From assembly GCA_021030915.1 (NCBI GenBank), contig JAGEMR010000019.1, forward strand, positions 248,001 to 312,000: DNA of 64,000 bases, given 5' to 3'. The notes under the pieces are model-generated. The model was not told the origin of the DNA. It saw only the letters and a list, made by a program, of their open reading frames with translations, and did not search any database. The position numbers and the translations under genes were made by a program. The stretch comes from Astrothelium macrocarpum. Taxonomy: Eukaryota; Ascomycota; Dothideomycetes; Trypetheliales; Trypetheliaceae. Positions 42,801 to 53,505 of this stretch are shown here, one piece after another (the first letter of the stretch is position 1; every line of letters begins with the position of its first letter).

Positions 42801-42912
42801 CGAGCGGGTCGATGTGGGAACGCCGGTGCCGACGCCGACGAGTCCGGGCGCGGGGACGGCGAGTAAGAGCTTTTTTAGGAGGAGGGGGAGTAGTAATACG
42901 ATTGTGCGATGA
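36830..42912 (+). CDS. SEC7: Sec7-family guanine nucleotide exchange factor for ARF
   Basis: Large Golgi ARF-GEF that activates ARF1 for coat recruitment. Two exons, 36830-41352 and 41409-42912, split by a 56-nt GTATGT...TTTTAG intron; 2008 residues. Order of parts: an acidic low-complexity N-terminus (1-~120); a DCB domain; the HUS domain with the box YLNYDCD near 612; the Sec7 domain at about 790-965, starting GIRVLLNEGFIQSDSP and carrying the catalytic glutamic finger Glu874 in FRLPGEAQKIDRF; then HDS repeats to the C-terminus. A Ser/Thr/Gln-rich insert near 41.9-42.2 kb interrupts the last part, and the tail ends FFRRRGSSNTIVR. The final ~600 bases are strikingly GC-rich compared with the rest of the gene. 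Confidence 0.96.
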
Positions 42913-43781
42913 GGGAGGGGATTTCGGTTTCTTGGAGGATGGTGTTGATTTTGTATTTATAGATAATGTAGATGGGGGATTATTAGGAGGGGATCCAGCA
43001 TCTTCACATTGTATGAATCTAGGGACGATGTGGAATCATTTTCTAAAAAGCGTTTTTAATCAGTACTGTCTGCTGGTGAATAGAACTTTTGTTGATGAAA
43101 TCCAGTCATGTATGGTGACACCACACTGGCTTCCTGGGTCGTCTCTTCTAAGCCATGTAATCGGTAATTTCTCCAAAATTTCCTGCTGCTTTTCCGGCGC
43201 TTTTTTCCCACTTCATACAAACTGTTCTTAAATCCGGCATGAGTCTTACATAAGCAGTGTAGATGACTCAAAAGTGTTCCATCTGGTCCACAAAGCTTAT
43301 TTGAACTCAATATTGGCACTTTGCCCGATACCTCTTCATAGCAAAGATAATCAATGTAGTCATCCATATTATTGTCTCTACAACCAAGGGTAAGACCTTT
43401 CCACTGGGAGAGTACAGTCTTGCATTATTCGCGTTGACATATGACAATCTTCGCCGCATCGTCACGATTCAATAGCATTCTCCATTCTCTTTCGTTCAGT
43501 GTTCATTTGTTTCCAGAGCGTATCTTCTCCAAGGCCCTCCAAATTGACCCGCATCAACATGTTTCTGTTGGTCTGCAAGTTCGCATCGCGTCCACATTGA
43601 TGTGATGTATCCGGATTGGTGCTCCCGTCTCTTTCGTATATCCACATTTCGCTGATCTACTCCATCCATCCAGCTGAGTATTCTATGCAGAGGCATCCGA
43701 CAACAGCTGATCGCCACTGATGAGATTGCACAGTGTCCGGCTATCTCAGTCCATCATCGTCGACCAAGATTTACAAAAGGC
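42913..43781. other. Gene-free region between convergent genes, with a repeat remnant
   Basis: 869 bp between the 3' ends of SEC7 and the membrane-protein gene. Minus-strand frames at 43056-43367 and 43462-43647 look mildly protein-like, and the first overlaps the 80-bp segment homologous to 23.3 kb. I recognise no family; probably remnants. Confidence 0.45.
43261..43340 (-). repeat. 80-bp segment homologous to 23274-23353 (copy F)
   Basis: 62 of 80 bases match copy E without gaps, by eye. The minus-strand reading is SGKVPILSSNKLCGPDGTLL followed by SHLH, continuing open for ~60 more codons, so this copy is less decayed than copy E. Confidence 0.65.
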
Positions 43782-44755
43782 TCAACCGTCCCTGCCTTCT
43801 CTTCTTAACGTCCGCTTCATATTCAAAGATTCCTTGTTGACTCGATGTGAAACCGGCAAGATGTGCAATTCTCCAGACAACGATTCTGGTCCCGTTCCAG
43901 TAGAATCTTCTCCCTCATATTCTGGTTCGGCAGAATCATGTTCAAGATCCACGAAATGAAAGATCCAAAATGAACACACTACGAAGCAAATACCAGCAAC
44001 GGCCCCCACGGCCAGAAAAATTACGGCAATCTGTGTTATGTTAGTGCCATCGCTCGGATCTTAATGAAATGCAGAGACAGGGGCTTACATTTTTGTCCGA
44101 GTTCCAATCTCCACCATCTATCAATGGAGAACATACAAGGATAGTCAATCCTAAAAGGAACAGAACCAAAGAGTAAGACATGAACATTAAACTGCTTTGC
44201 CATGTAAACACCATTTTCCACTTGGGCTTCCAGACTCCCGTTCCGGCATCTCCCGTCTTAGATTCAGTCTCGAGGTCTTGTAGTGGTTGCTTCGATAGCA
44301 TTAGCGCCAAATAGCGCTCAAGCGTTTGTACAGTACTTGGTGATGTAACTCGTTCAGGGAGATCGCCCAAAAGGCTAAGCACAGCAATCTGTTGCGCGGC
44401 CATAACGATTGCAAATATCGAAAGGACCAGACTCGAATACCACAAGGCGAGAGCAAGCCAATATGCATTTGGGACGCTGAACCACGAAAAAGATCCAATG
44501 ACTGCAGCAGCAAGTACTGTGCTCTAGGATACAGTGTTGGTTACATTGACTAAACTCGATGCATGTCTGGGCGTGGGCACCTACCGCAAGCGAAACATAT
44601 TGCAGTTCCATGAATTTCCGGCTCCGCCAACGAGACACGAGCTTGATGAGGATCGAAGTGTGTCCTGATTGCGATGCAGCAGCCATCCGCATGATTGGGT
44701 CCATGGTATTGAATTGGAAGCCTCGGTAGTAAGGGAGGGTGCAGGCGCTTATCAT
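43782..44755 (-). CDS. Multi-pass membrane protein of unknown function
   Basis: Three exons on the minus strand: 44755-44585, 44523-44089, 44030-43782, with GT-AG introns of 61 and 58 nt in phase; 284 residues from the ATG at 44755. An ATG at 44704 (MDPIMRM) is an alternative start, and an upstream exon cannot be excluded. The soluble start RMAAASQSGHTSILIKLVSR is followed by hydrophobic segments: VLAAAVIGSFSW, YWLALALWYSSLVLSIFAIV, LMFMSYSLVLFLLGLTILV and IAVIFLAVGAVAGICFVV. That gives about four membrane passes; the acidic C-terminal tail (EPEYEGEDSTGTGPES) is probably cytoplasmic. Proteins of this general layout recur in ascomycetes without assigned function. Confidence 0.75.
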
Positions 44756-45723
44756 AAATTTCAAAGCCACTTGAAGGATCACCTATTAAACTCATCTTAT
44801 CGTCAGTCTATACATGAGAAATGTAAAAATTTAGCCATCCTGAAAAAAGGAAGTTCGACCAGGTGGTCAAATAGCGTCTAAGTACACGAGGCTGTGGGCG
44901 GAGAATAAACGTCTAGGAACTATCAAGAGTTGCGTAATACCTTGAAGCGCACGTCAATAAACTGCCATACGCGCTGCACCTGATGACGCATCTTTGCTAG
45001 TGATGTCCTCGTTGGGCTTTAATGTGAGGTTATCACGTCAAAGATATCATTGCCCATACGGGACTGTCCCAGGCAACGGGGTCTACCAGGTTAGAGTTTG
45101 CACTCTATAGTGTGTCGACCTGACTGGTTTGTCACCAAGTGAATATATTTTGGGATGGGATGCCATGATCGAAAGAGATCAGTGAAAGTTTCCAAGTATC
45201 ATCGACACTCAAAATCCAACGTCACGTTCAGTTTTCACGCTAACCGTTCCCAGGTGACCAATGGCAGGGCTGACTTTCAGCCATCTCAGGGGCTACGCAA
45301 GACTTTCATCTCTCCCATGCAAGCAACACATTAGTGGGCATATTAAGCCAAAAGAAAAGCCGATTCTATGCTTGATGTCAAGCTTTGTAGATTTTGCTCG
45401 TTCCAGAACGTGTTTTGATCGCACACATCTTGCCCATGGGCGTCGACATACTTATTTTTGGCAAACTTCAGATACCTCTTGGCAGCTTGCCGCTTGATTG
45501 AGACAGCGCATGGACCAAGGGGGCGTTTTAACCCTGTTTAGTAGGCGAATTGTTTTACCAACAACAGAAGCAAAGGTATTTTAGGCACCTACCATAAAGT
45601 CAATCCTCAAGATTCCCCTCAAATAAAACCTTTGCATATTCTGTCGCTATAACATGCTTATTGCTACTTTCCGTAAACTTCAATATCTCTTATACAGAAC
45701 TGCCTGGGTACAAACACATCAAT
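44756..45723. other. Intergenic region
   Basis: 968 bp between the divergent membrane-protein and HET genes. Short frames on both strands are not convincing. Presumably regulatory; nothing named. Confidence 0.45.
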
Positions 45724-48700
45724 ATGAACTATGTTTACTATGAAAGCCGTTTCCATGAGAAGCTCAAAGAGGCTCGAGATTTTCTTGCAAACCACGACCA
45801 GGAACATACAGACACGCTTCGAACAATCAATGAGGAAAATGACCGTTCTCAACTGGAGGCAGAGTTCACTTCAGCATGGAAAGCCCAATGGAACGAAAGG
45901 ATGACCAAGGATGTCGAGCACATCGCGCAACTGCCAGAGGAGGAACGTGCAGAAATGATGAAGAAGATCCTTGAAACTGACAGGCAAGTGAGCGAAGATA
46001 TTCAAAATCGAGATTCGCAGTTGCCCGAGGCCGAAGCGGAGCAAGACAGACTTGGCGCCTATTATGGCAACCCGGACAATTGCGTGAATCTTCTCGCTTC
46101 TTGTCACTATTGTAGCGCACGCATTTCAGTCGGTGAAAGCTTTTTGGGATGCCTAGAATGCAAATCTCCTCCGGCTGAGAGGAATGGCTCCATAATGTGT
46201 CGTGCTTGTTACGTCGGCGGTGCTGAACATAAACATGACAAATTCAAGGACTTTGTGATTACATTTGGCCATCCAAGACCAATTTACCCCATGGAGGTCT
46301 ATGAGACTGCCTTAAAGTTAGGCCCGTTTGACGCCACCAGGCACAGCCATTTTGCTCATCTGAAAGACGCACCGCTTGCTACAATGTTCTTTCAGTTCTC
46401 AACTCGTTTTCCTCTAGAAAGGCATCGCTTTAAGGACCAGATCAATAGACTACAAACCATGAAAGGTTTAATGACTCAATATCAATCATTCCGGGTATTG
46501 AGAAACTGGGCCGTAGCTTGTTACATACTTGCCGATCCACAGTGCAACTTTGGGATATTTCGGGCTCTACTCTCGCCTATCCAGAGGGCTTCATTCGCTC
46601 TACTAAAAGAATGGTGGCTTTCAGAGATTCAAGACCCAGAAATGATGGCGGAGAGGATCTTGTTGCAGGTAATAACGTGTCTAGAGCCCAAAGACCGTAT
46701 TCCACTAGCTTATGCGGGTAACACGAAGCTCAGGGGAATCACTCACGATCGCCTTCAATATCATGGGGCGCTTTATGAGTTATTTGTTGCCGAGTTTGAC
46801 ACTTTTGAGAATGGACAAAGGAGCGCTGAAAGCTTGAACATAGACTCAAAGCGTGTTGAGGCTGGCGTGCAAGCCTGTTGTCAAAGAATGGCATACGCAA
46901 GCCTGCACCCTTCTATGAAACCTTCCTGGTATCGCCGAAAGGACGCATTTGTCATGGAAAAGGATATTCGATTCAACATTCGTCTCTGGAAGCGGCAGAT
47001 GAGGCAGGCTTTTGCCCAACTACTTGCATTTCTCAAAGAAAGAAAAGGATCAGAACAGTCTTGCTGGGAATTGATCGATATTGCACTTGACGCTCCGGCT
47101 GAACTGTTCGTCGCGAATCTTGAACGTCCAGAATTGGTTTTCGGACCGTCAAAGCTCAGCGCTTGTCTAGCACCGATGCCGTGGCTCTCGGAGGTGGAAG
47201 CTCATGGGTCCTTTCCCCACTTCTTATGGGACTCGCGGGAATCAAAGACCGTGGAGACCAGTCTCCTTACCGAGCGGCCAGACTATGTTGCAGTGAGTCA
47301 CACGTGGGGTCGCTGGAAGATCCGTTCCAGTCCCGGAATTACAATCAAAGGTGTGCCTTGGTTAGTACCCCGGAACGAGCTCTGGGACGTCGCGGATTTG
47401 CCGCAAATCTTAAGGAACGTGCCAGGAAATTTTCGATATATATGGTTTGATCTTGTTTGCATTCCCCAAAACTCCGATGAGGACAGTCATTTGGCCGGAG
47501 TGGAGCGCAACGAGATAGCAATTCAAGCTTCCATCTTTGGGAACGCCGCACATGCAGTGGCATGGCTTAATACTGTTGACAGTGATCAGTGGGAAAGTCT
47601 ACAAAATTGTCTAAACATTCTGGCCATTAGAAATGGGAGTCTTTTGACCGATGGGATAGAATGGGAACTTATGGAGGACTTGAAGCCAGGAATCACTTCT
47701 GGCATCTTCCCTGAATCAGTCGCGGAACGGGGTAACCAGACTCCTCTTGTTCGTACTGAGCGCCATTCTCTAGTAGGCACACCAACGGATCCAATTGAAT
47801 ATGTCAATCAGTGGTTCACCTCCTTGTGGACGCTACAAGAGGCATGTATGAGACCGGATATGTGGCTATGTGATAAGCGATGGGTGCCTTTGCGTCTCTA
47901 CAATACAGCTTCTTGGCAGACAAGCGACAACATAAGCCTTGACGCTCTCATGGCACTTTTCAGAGACTTCGATGATGAGAGATATGTCCAACGGCAATCT
48001 CTGGATGACTTTGCTGGTAAAGGGATGAACCGAAAAGGAAAGACCAAGGCTTCGCCGCAGGAAGCGGACGGAGACCCTAGCAACTCTATGAAGGCAACTT
48101 TGTTCGACGAGTCCACCCGAACAGACAACTGGTTACGACGTCGGACTTTGATAGACACCCTTGCAGGAAGTGTACGTAACGGCATGCTTAACACGATCAG
48201 CGCTATGTTTGCAGCAACTGGGATGAAACATCTCTTACATACAACAGCAATGGATATCCTGATTCTTGGGGATTGCCGAGAATGCACTAAACGGAGAGCA
48301 GAAGCAATTATGGCGGCTCTCGGCGCCCTCGAATGGTATGGGACCGATCAACCTACGTCGCCAATGGTTTTGGGGAAATACCCCTTGTTGTTCATAGAAA
48401 ATGTCCGGAAGAAATTTGGCCATGGAGACTTCTTCAAATCCCGAGCCTTGACGACTGAAGCATTGCGCATTGCCAAATCATTTGAGAGCAATTCACCTGT
48501 TCCAAAGCCAATCGGCACTCTGTTACCTTTTGGGAAATCAAAGACTTATGAGACGGCATGGACGCGTGAACGCCTTGACGCGGTGAATTTTCTTCACTAC
48601 GAGTCTCATTCTTCGTTGTCTTCATGGCGCATAGAAGCAGACGGATCCGTAATCATATCTGAGGCTGGAATTTTATATTCAACGTATGGACCAGGTGTAG

Positions 48701-49029
48701 AAAGTGAATGCCTGGAAGTGTGGATCGATGAGATCGGGGTATATGAGAAGGATGTCCCCGAAGGAGAGACTAGGACGCTCCGCGTGTTCAAAGGCCATCC
48801 TAGAAGCTGGTTTGAGCACCGAAAAGACACTTGCTTCTTTGTCAGCGTTGACTGGTTGTGTGTGCATCCGCCCATGTCTGTGACGAAGTCTTTGGCCTAC
48901 CACAGTCATGGTCTAATTCTGAGGGAGCTCTGGCCCGGAGTTCTGATAAAAATAGGCCAATACATGCTGACAGGCTGCAAACAGCACGTCTTGCCCGAGA
49001 CAATAGAAGTCGATTGGCGGGTCCTCTAG
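45724..49029 (+). CDS. ZZ-finger plus HET-domain protein
   Basis: Single exon of 1101 residues from the ATG at 45724; the open frame begins slightly earlier without an ATG. Residues ~1-110 are charged and helical with likely coiled coil (REARDFL-, EEERAEMMKK-type stretches). Residues ~125-180 form a ZZ-like zinc finger: C-x2-C, C-x2-C, C-x2-C and a closing H-x-H (SCHYCSARIS...GCLECKS...CRACYVGGAEHKHDKF). The HET domain follows: YVAVSHTWGRWK near 521, YIWFDLVCIPQN near 575, and WFTSLWTLQEACMR near 700. All hallmark HET residues are intact. The remaining ~400 residues have no recognised domain. It lies 418 bp upstream of a multi-pass membrane protein on the same strand. Role in non-self-triggered cell death is inferred from the HET domain. 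Confidence 0.88.
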   Translation: MNYVYYESRFHEKLKEARDFLANHDQEHTDTLRTINEENDRSQLEAEFTSAWKAQWNERMTKDVEHIAQLPEEERAEMMKKILETDRQVSEDIQNRDSQLPEAEAEQDRLGAYYGNPDNCVNLLASCHYCSARISVGESFLGCLECKSPPAERNGSIMCRACYVGGAEHKHDKFKDFVITFGHPRPIYPMEVYETALKLGPFDATRHSHFAHLKDAPLATMFFQFSTRFPLERHRFKDQINRLQTMKGLMTQYQSFRVLRNWAVACYILADPQCNFGIFRALLSPIQRASFALLKEWWLSEIQDPEMMAERILLQVITCLEPKDRIPLAYAGNTKLRGITHDRLQYHGALYELFVAEFDTFENGQRSAESLNIDSKRVEAGVQACCQRMAYASLHPSMKPSWYRRKDAFVMEKDIRFNIRLWKRQMRQAFAQLLAFLKERKGSEQSCWELIDIALDAPAELFVANLERPELVFGPSKLSACLAPMPWLSEVEAHGSFPHFLWDSRESKTVETSLLTERPDYVAVSHTWGRWKIRSSPGITIKGVPWLVPRNELWDVADLPQILRNVPGNFRYIWFDLVCIPQNSDEDSHLAGVERNEIAIQASIFGNAAHAVAWLNTVDSDQWESLQNCLNILAIRNGSLLTDGIEWELMEDLKPGITSGIFPESVAERGNQTPLVRTERHSLVGTPTDPIEYVNQWFTSLWTLQEACMRPDMWLCDKRWVPLRLYNTASWQTSDNISLDALMALFRDFDDERYVQRQSLDDFAGKGMNRKGKTKASPQEADGDPSNSMKATLFDESTRTDNWLRRRTLIDTLAGSVRNGMLNTISAMFAATGMKHLLHTTAMDILILGDCRECTKRRAEAIMAALGALEWYGTDQPTSPMVLGKYPLLFIENVRKKFGHGDFFKSRALTTEALRIAKSFESNSPVPKPIGTLLPFGKSKTYETAWTRERLDAVNFLHYESHSSLSSWRIEADGSVIISEAGILYSTYGPGVESECLEVWIDEIGVYEKDVPEGETRTLRVFKGHPRSWFEHRKDTCFFVSVDWLCVHPPMSVTKSLAYHSHGLILRELWPGVLIKIGQYMLTGCKQHVLPETIEVDWRVL

Positions 49030-49447
49030 CATAGATGCATAGTCGCAGAAATCGATACAGAGCATGTTTCGAGTTCAAGTTTCGGTCGCCCCCCGCCTTC
49101 TGGCCCCCAACTTCCAAAACAATCTTAGGTTACACTCAAATTCCAATTCACATCGCTGGTGGATTGGTACCAACATAAATGCAAATTTCGGTTTGACAAC
49201 AGGAACCTTGATTTAAATGCTAAAGTTTGGTATTTTCGATAGAGTGTCTAATGATTGAAAGTGGTGTGCCGCGAAATTGTCCAAGGGGTGACATTTCGTT
49301 TGTCGACCCCCAACGAGCTGAATGAGCTGAGTTTCGTCGGAGTCCGTAAGTGAGCAAGCTTTGGTTTAGTCCAGGTTCTACAAATACCTATCGCAATCGC
49401 TTTCTCGCCCATGGCAAACACGAAAAGTCTAAGCCATCAACGCCGAA
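49030..49447. other. Intergenic region between the ZZ-HET and membrane-protein genes
   Basis: 418 bp; presumably the promoter of the downstream gene. Nothing specific recognised. Confidence 0.4.
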
Positions 49448-50698
49448 ATGACTTCTACAGCTACGTCTACAAGCACTGCGACCGCTGGAGCCCTCGGATC
49501 GTTGATCGGCTATGTCGGAGCTGAAGTTACCACAGAAGCCGTTTTTGAGAGGCTGTTGTGGCCGCAAAGATTCTGGAGCGACCTGCACCCGCGCACGCTC
49601 ATCTCGTTGGCGGTACTGATGCCAATGGGAGGACCCTTACACAAAGCAGCGTTGGAAGTATTGAACCAGATCAAACGGAAAGGTCTATATCGTGGTTTCC
49701 AGGAGGGAGACATGCTTGGTACAGCCTTCCTCAGCGAGGATACAGCAACGTATTGTCGGCCAAGCCGCAATGACAGCTCCGAAGATAAGCAGACACGTAA
49801 TGCAATTCCGGTCAAGATATTACGTAATCTCTATGTGGAAAATACTCGGAGTGAAGGGCAAAAGTCCGATGTCGAAAACTCGGCTACCGTTGCATCTAAA
49901 AAGCGACGGCCTGTGAGAAGAGCGTACAAGAGAGTCTATCATCTTACTATAGATTGGGTTACCGCTTTGCCGCCTAAAGCCACAATCGTTGGCTATAATA
50001 AGTTCGAGAAATGTATAATTGGCATTTTCACGAGCGAAATCACATCCATCGTTGTTGCTGTTTACGCCTTCGCCAAGTTGCACATTGTCTGGCTAGGCAT
50101 ATATTTCCTGATTCCGATGGCTCTCAAATTAATAGCGGCTGCTTTTTCCGTAAAGAGGGAGGATATTGTTAAAACAAAATTTGGCGGTGTCGAAGCCTTC
50201 GAGATTCAAGATAGCAGCATTGATTTTTCGGTAATCGAGGGCTCACCAGATCTCGTCCAACAATTTTTCCGACACTATGGCCATCCCCTTCGAAGCAAGC
50301 GCCTTGATAGGATACGTGAGATTGCTTGTATTCTAACTATTTACGCTTTCGTTGCTCTTTTCCCGGCGGGGCTCATTGCAATTTTGGCATTGCCACCTGA
50401 TGGACAATACTTGTGGCTTGCATATCAAATATACACCATCCTAGCGGCGCATATTGTCCGGCTGGGAGAACTTGAGGACTGTGGTTCCATAGAGACTGTA
50501 ATTGCAAGACATCTCAAGAAGAAGAAGGAAGCTTTCTTATTTGTCGGGCTAAAGGCGGAGTTTGTTCGATTTCGTCTTGACATGGTCAAAGTCGAAAGTG
50601 TAACTGATGGCAAAGCTGAGGTAGATCGAATTGTGACAGAGATCTCTGAAAAAAATCCTACAGCTACAGAAGCTGAGCGGTCATCAGATCCTGCGTAA
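49448..50698 (+). CDS. Membrane protein of unknown function next to the ZZ-HET gene
   Basis: Single exon, 416 residues, ATG at 49448. The Thr/Ser/Ala-rich N-terminus is followed by a Gly-rich segment GALGSLIGYVGAEVTTEAVF (14-33). A basic patch KKRRPVRRAYKR lies at 151-162. Two hydrophobic regions follow: about 189-232 (one or two passes, including YFLIPMALKLIAAAF) and about 292-343 (ACILTIYAFVALFPAGLIAI, then YLWLAYQIYTILAAHIV). The C-terminal ~75 residues are soluble and charged. I recognise no family. Position and orientation directly after a HET gene recall two-gene fungal incompatibility loci, but there is no sequence proof of partnership. Confidence 0.75.
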   Translation: MTSTATSTSTATAGALGSLIGYVGAEVTTEAVFERLLWPQRFWSDLHPRTLISLAVLMPMGGPLHKAALEVLNQIKRKGLYRGFQEGDMLGTAFLSEDTATYCRPSRNDSSEDKQTRNAIPVKILRNLYVENTRSEGQKSDVENSATVASKKRRPVRRAYKRVYHLTIDWVTALPPKATIVGYNKFEKCIIGIFTSEITSIVVAVYAFAKLHIVWLGIYFLIPMALKLIAAAFSVKREDIVKTKFGGVEAFEIQDSSIDFSVIEGSPDLVQQFFRHYGHPLRSKRLDRIREIACILTIYAFVALFPAGLIAILALPPDGQYLWLAYQIYTILAAHIVRLGELEDCGSIETVIARHLKKKKEAFLFVGLKAEFVRFRLDMVKVESVTDGKAEVDRIVTEISEKNPTATEAERSSDPA

Positions 50699-51191
50699 CA
50701 AATCCTTGTTATTATCTCGTCTTACCCGTCTCTGTTTATACTCGTGCTCTATTCTTAAACTGACAAGCCATCTATCATTCTGATAACTGCTCGAAACGAG
50801 CAAAAGTACTGCGGAACATGCCCGCGAAATCTGTTATTGTTCCGTACAAAGGTTGTGTTGCTATAACATAGACAAAGTCCTACACGTTCCTGATACGACT
50901 TCGATAAATCAGGAATAAGAAACGCTGTAGCAAAGAAACTTAAGCAGAGAAGTGCAAATCTTATAGGATAGAGCAAACGCAACGATGTGGAACCTTCTTA
51001 TGTAGATGGAAACATCTTTGGAACGGAAGCTTTGATGGCGTGGCAATGGTGTAAGTGTGTTACGTCCTAACACTCTGCGTGCCTCGTTTAATTAGTCTGT
51101 CAGCTAATGTATCATGGTCCTTTTGCTTTATACCTGGAATCCAGCGCTGAAATTGGAAAGCTTGGATTAACGAACCAGTAACAAATCCAGT
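50699..51191. other. Convergent 3' intergenic region
   Basis: Between the 3' ends of the membrane-protein gene and the broken Zn2Cys6 gene. No gene supported. Confidence 0.4.
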
Positions 51192-53505
51192 TCATCGATA
51201 ACTCTTATCAGCGAGAGTAGTATAGCTGTAAAAGACCAACTTCTTGTTGAATTCCTTCACCAAGCAACCCATCCCAGCTGCACGATGGTCTGTCATCGCA
51301 AGGTCAAGATCGACGGTGAAGGTTGAAGTCTGCGGGTCATTGGATGTCCAATGTCTACCGTTCTCGTAGGCCTTGTCCAGGAGATTGCAGGCCTCGCTGA
51401 TAGATATCACGTCTCTGTTCGTTACAATGTCCAGCAAGCCCTGCAAGAGCGTAGTTGCAAACCTATAAGATACGGACAAATTTTGATAAGCGTGAGCGCA
51501 GATATCAAAAATCGACGCCACTCTGGCTCCGATGTATCCTTCAACACCGCATTTGCAACATAAAGGCATGCGGAACGCCAAAAAATTGAATAAGTAGCTG
51601 CTGAGAAACTGGAGGGAAAAGTGATTGTATGGCGTTTGAGCTGACGGAGCGAGGCCTCAACGATATCATCTACAGAGCTTTCGGCGTAGGTGAATGACGC
51701 AAAAGTCAGGTTCTGTCCATGAAAAGGTCGAAAGATATCCAGAATCACGGAGTGATAAAAGATACTATATAGTATTAGCAAGCAGGGCTCGGGCTGGGGA
51801 TGAGGCCATTGCCGACGTACTATAACACGGCGACGTGGTGCGGCTGTGATCTACCACCTGCCAGGCACACAGAAGCAGAGTCGGTCCATTGTAATAGCTT
51901 CCGATAAACCGATTCAGCGAACCCCAGAGGCACACGATCCCGCAGAGGGACGCCGGTGTCCGAATTGCCGTAGTAGAATAGTGCGAATTCTTGCACGATG
52001 AGCCAGAATTTGCAGAGTATGGTAAAAGTCATGCCCATATACCCAGGTAGAGGGTGCAAAGGTATTTCACTATCAGCTTCGCCCTTGTCACCAGGTATTG
52101 GGAACCTTGGAGAGTGTTTTACGATATGTTCGCGGTAGTGAATCGAGCGTAGGCTGCAGGTATTAGTCGGAGTACTTTTGAATGATGTCATAGCAGACAT
52201 ACGTGAGCCAGTTGAATATGCCCCACGCTGTATGGGAGACTGCTTTCAGCTGCTCAGTAGGGTTCTTCGAGTCGTATTGTGCCGGGTTTTGAGTTCCAAT
52301 CAATCCGAGCCTGTAGGAAACAACATTATACTGATACATGATTATCCACGTGGCATTTCCGACTATCTTTTGACTAACCTCTCGGCCATATCGGTTCCCT
52401 CGTTAGAATACTGTCGGCCTAACTCATCATTCCCAACAGCACAACAACCAAGACACAGAAATTGAAGAGCGGCAGCAGCGAGGAACGAGTCATCACGATA
52501 AGTTGCTTGCCGCAGATGACATGCCTCTTTCATGAAAGCTTTGCACAGACCGGCAGCCTTAGCATCGAAGGCAGTGTAAGACTGCTATTCAGAACTAGCG
52601 TAAACACCTAGGTGGTTTGTGTTACTAGATGACCGACTCACACACGCCCAGAACATCACAGAGTTGACTAGTAACGGAGAGCAAAACCGCGGGCAACGTT
52701 GGACGAGATCAGCAGTGAAGAGATCAGCGTCGAAAAGCCCAATTACCGGATGATCTGTCTCCAAGTATAAAGACAAAACGCGCGCAGCAAGCTCATCCGA
52801 AATGGTTGCTTTGGTCCAGTATGATATTTGCAGCTGGTTTAAGCGAGGGTCGACGTACGTTGGCGGTTTTGTGGGAAGCTTTTCGGACAGATCGCCAGTG
52901 CTAGGAGAGGATGACTGTCTTTAAATATCAATAAGAGACTGATTTCCCTTCGAGCCAAGCTTATCAGGGACCATCGGGTACGTGTCTGGATAAGTCACCA
53001 TCAGCTCATACTCAAGCCTTGAACTGTTCGGTGGCAGTATGGCCCTGGCAGACCTATGCCCCGAGAGCAGCCCAGGATCCAGGAAATTGTCGGCAGTGAA
53101 GTTCTGCCGCTGTGACTGGTCCTTGACGTGTCGCAAACGCCTGAGGAGCTCTAAGCTCTCATGTTCAGGTAGCGTTTTCAGCTTTGTCAGCAGACCATCA
53201 GTCTGTTCTTGTCGCCGCTTCAGGGTCTCATGCTCTCTTATCAGAGCATCCCTCCTCATTTCCTCCGCAGTCATCGTGGCATAAATACATTCAGCGTTGA
53301 CGTTGCGGCAGTGCACACATTTTGGCCGTTGCCCGTCGCATCTTCTTTTCTTACTTCGGCAAGAATCGCAAGCGACACGGACCAGAGTTCTTCGCTTTCT
53401 CTTAGATGAAACCGCGCTAGCCCAATAGCCGGTATCACATGAGCTGGACGTAGCAGACAGTAAGGCAGGCCGGAAACTGGGGTCGTGTAATCCGTGCTCG
53501 CTCAC
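51192..53505 (-). pseudogene. Zn2Cys6 transcription factor, broken by a stop and a frameshift
   Basis: Fungal regulator with an N-terminal binuclear zinc cluster (VACDSCRSKKRRCDGQRPKC then VHC-x6-C) and a fungal_trans middle region, related to nit-4/nirA-type factors. Exons traced on the minus strand: ~53505-52642, 52584-52379, 52310-52203, 52153-51821, 51764-51192, all with GT-AG introns in phase. Three faults: an in-frame TAA at 52923-52921 (after NQSLIDI, with the family's PTYVDPRLNQLQISYWTK continuing); a one-base deficit in the run of five A at 51507-51511, across which the frame changes from EWRRF to DICAHAYQNLSV; and no in-frame ATG before the zinc cluster in the continuous frame. The first 50 or so upstream codons are open, so an unseen 5' exon is possible. 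A truncated DNA-binding protein could still be produced. Confidence 0.78.
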
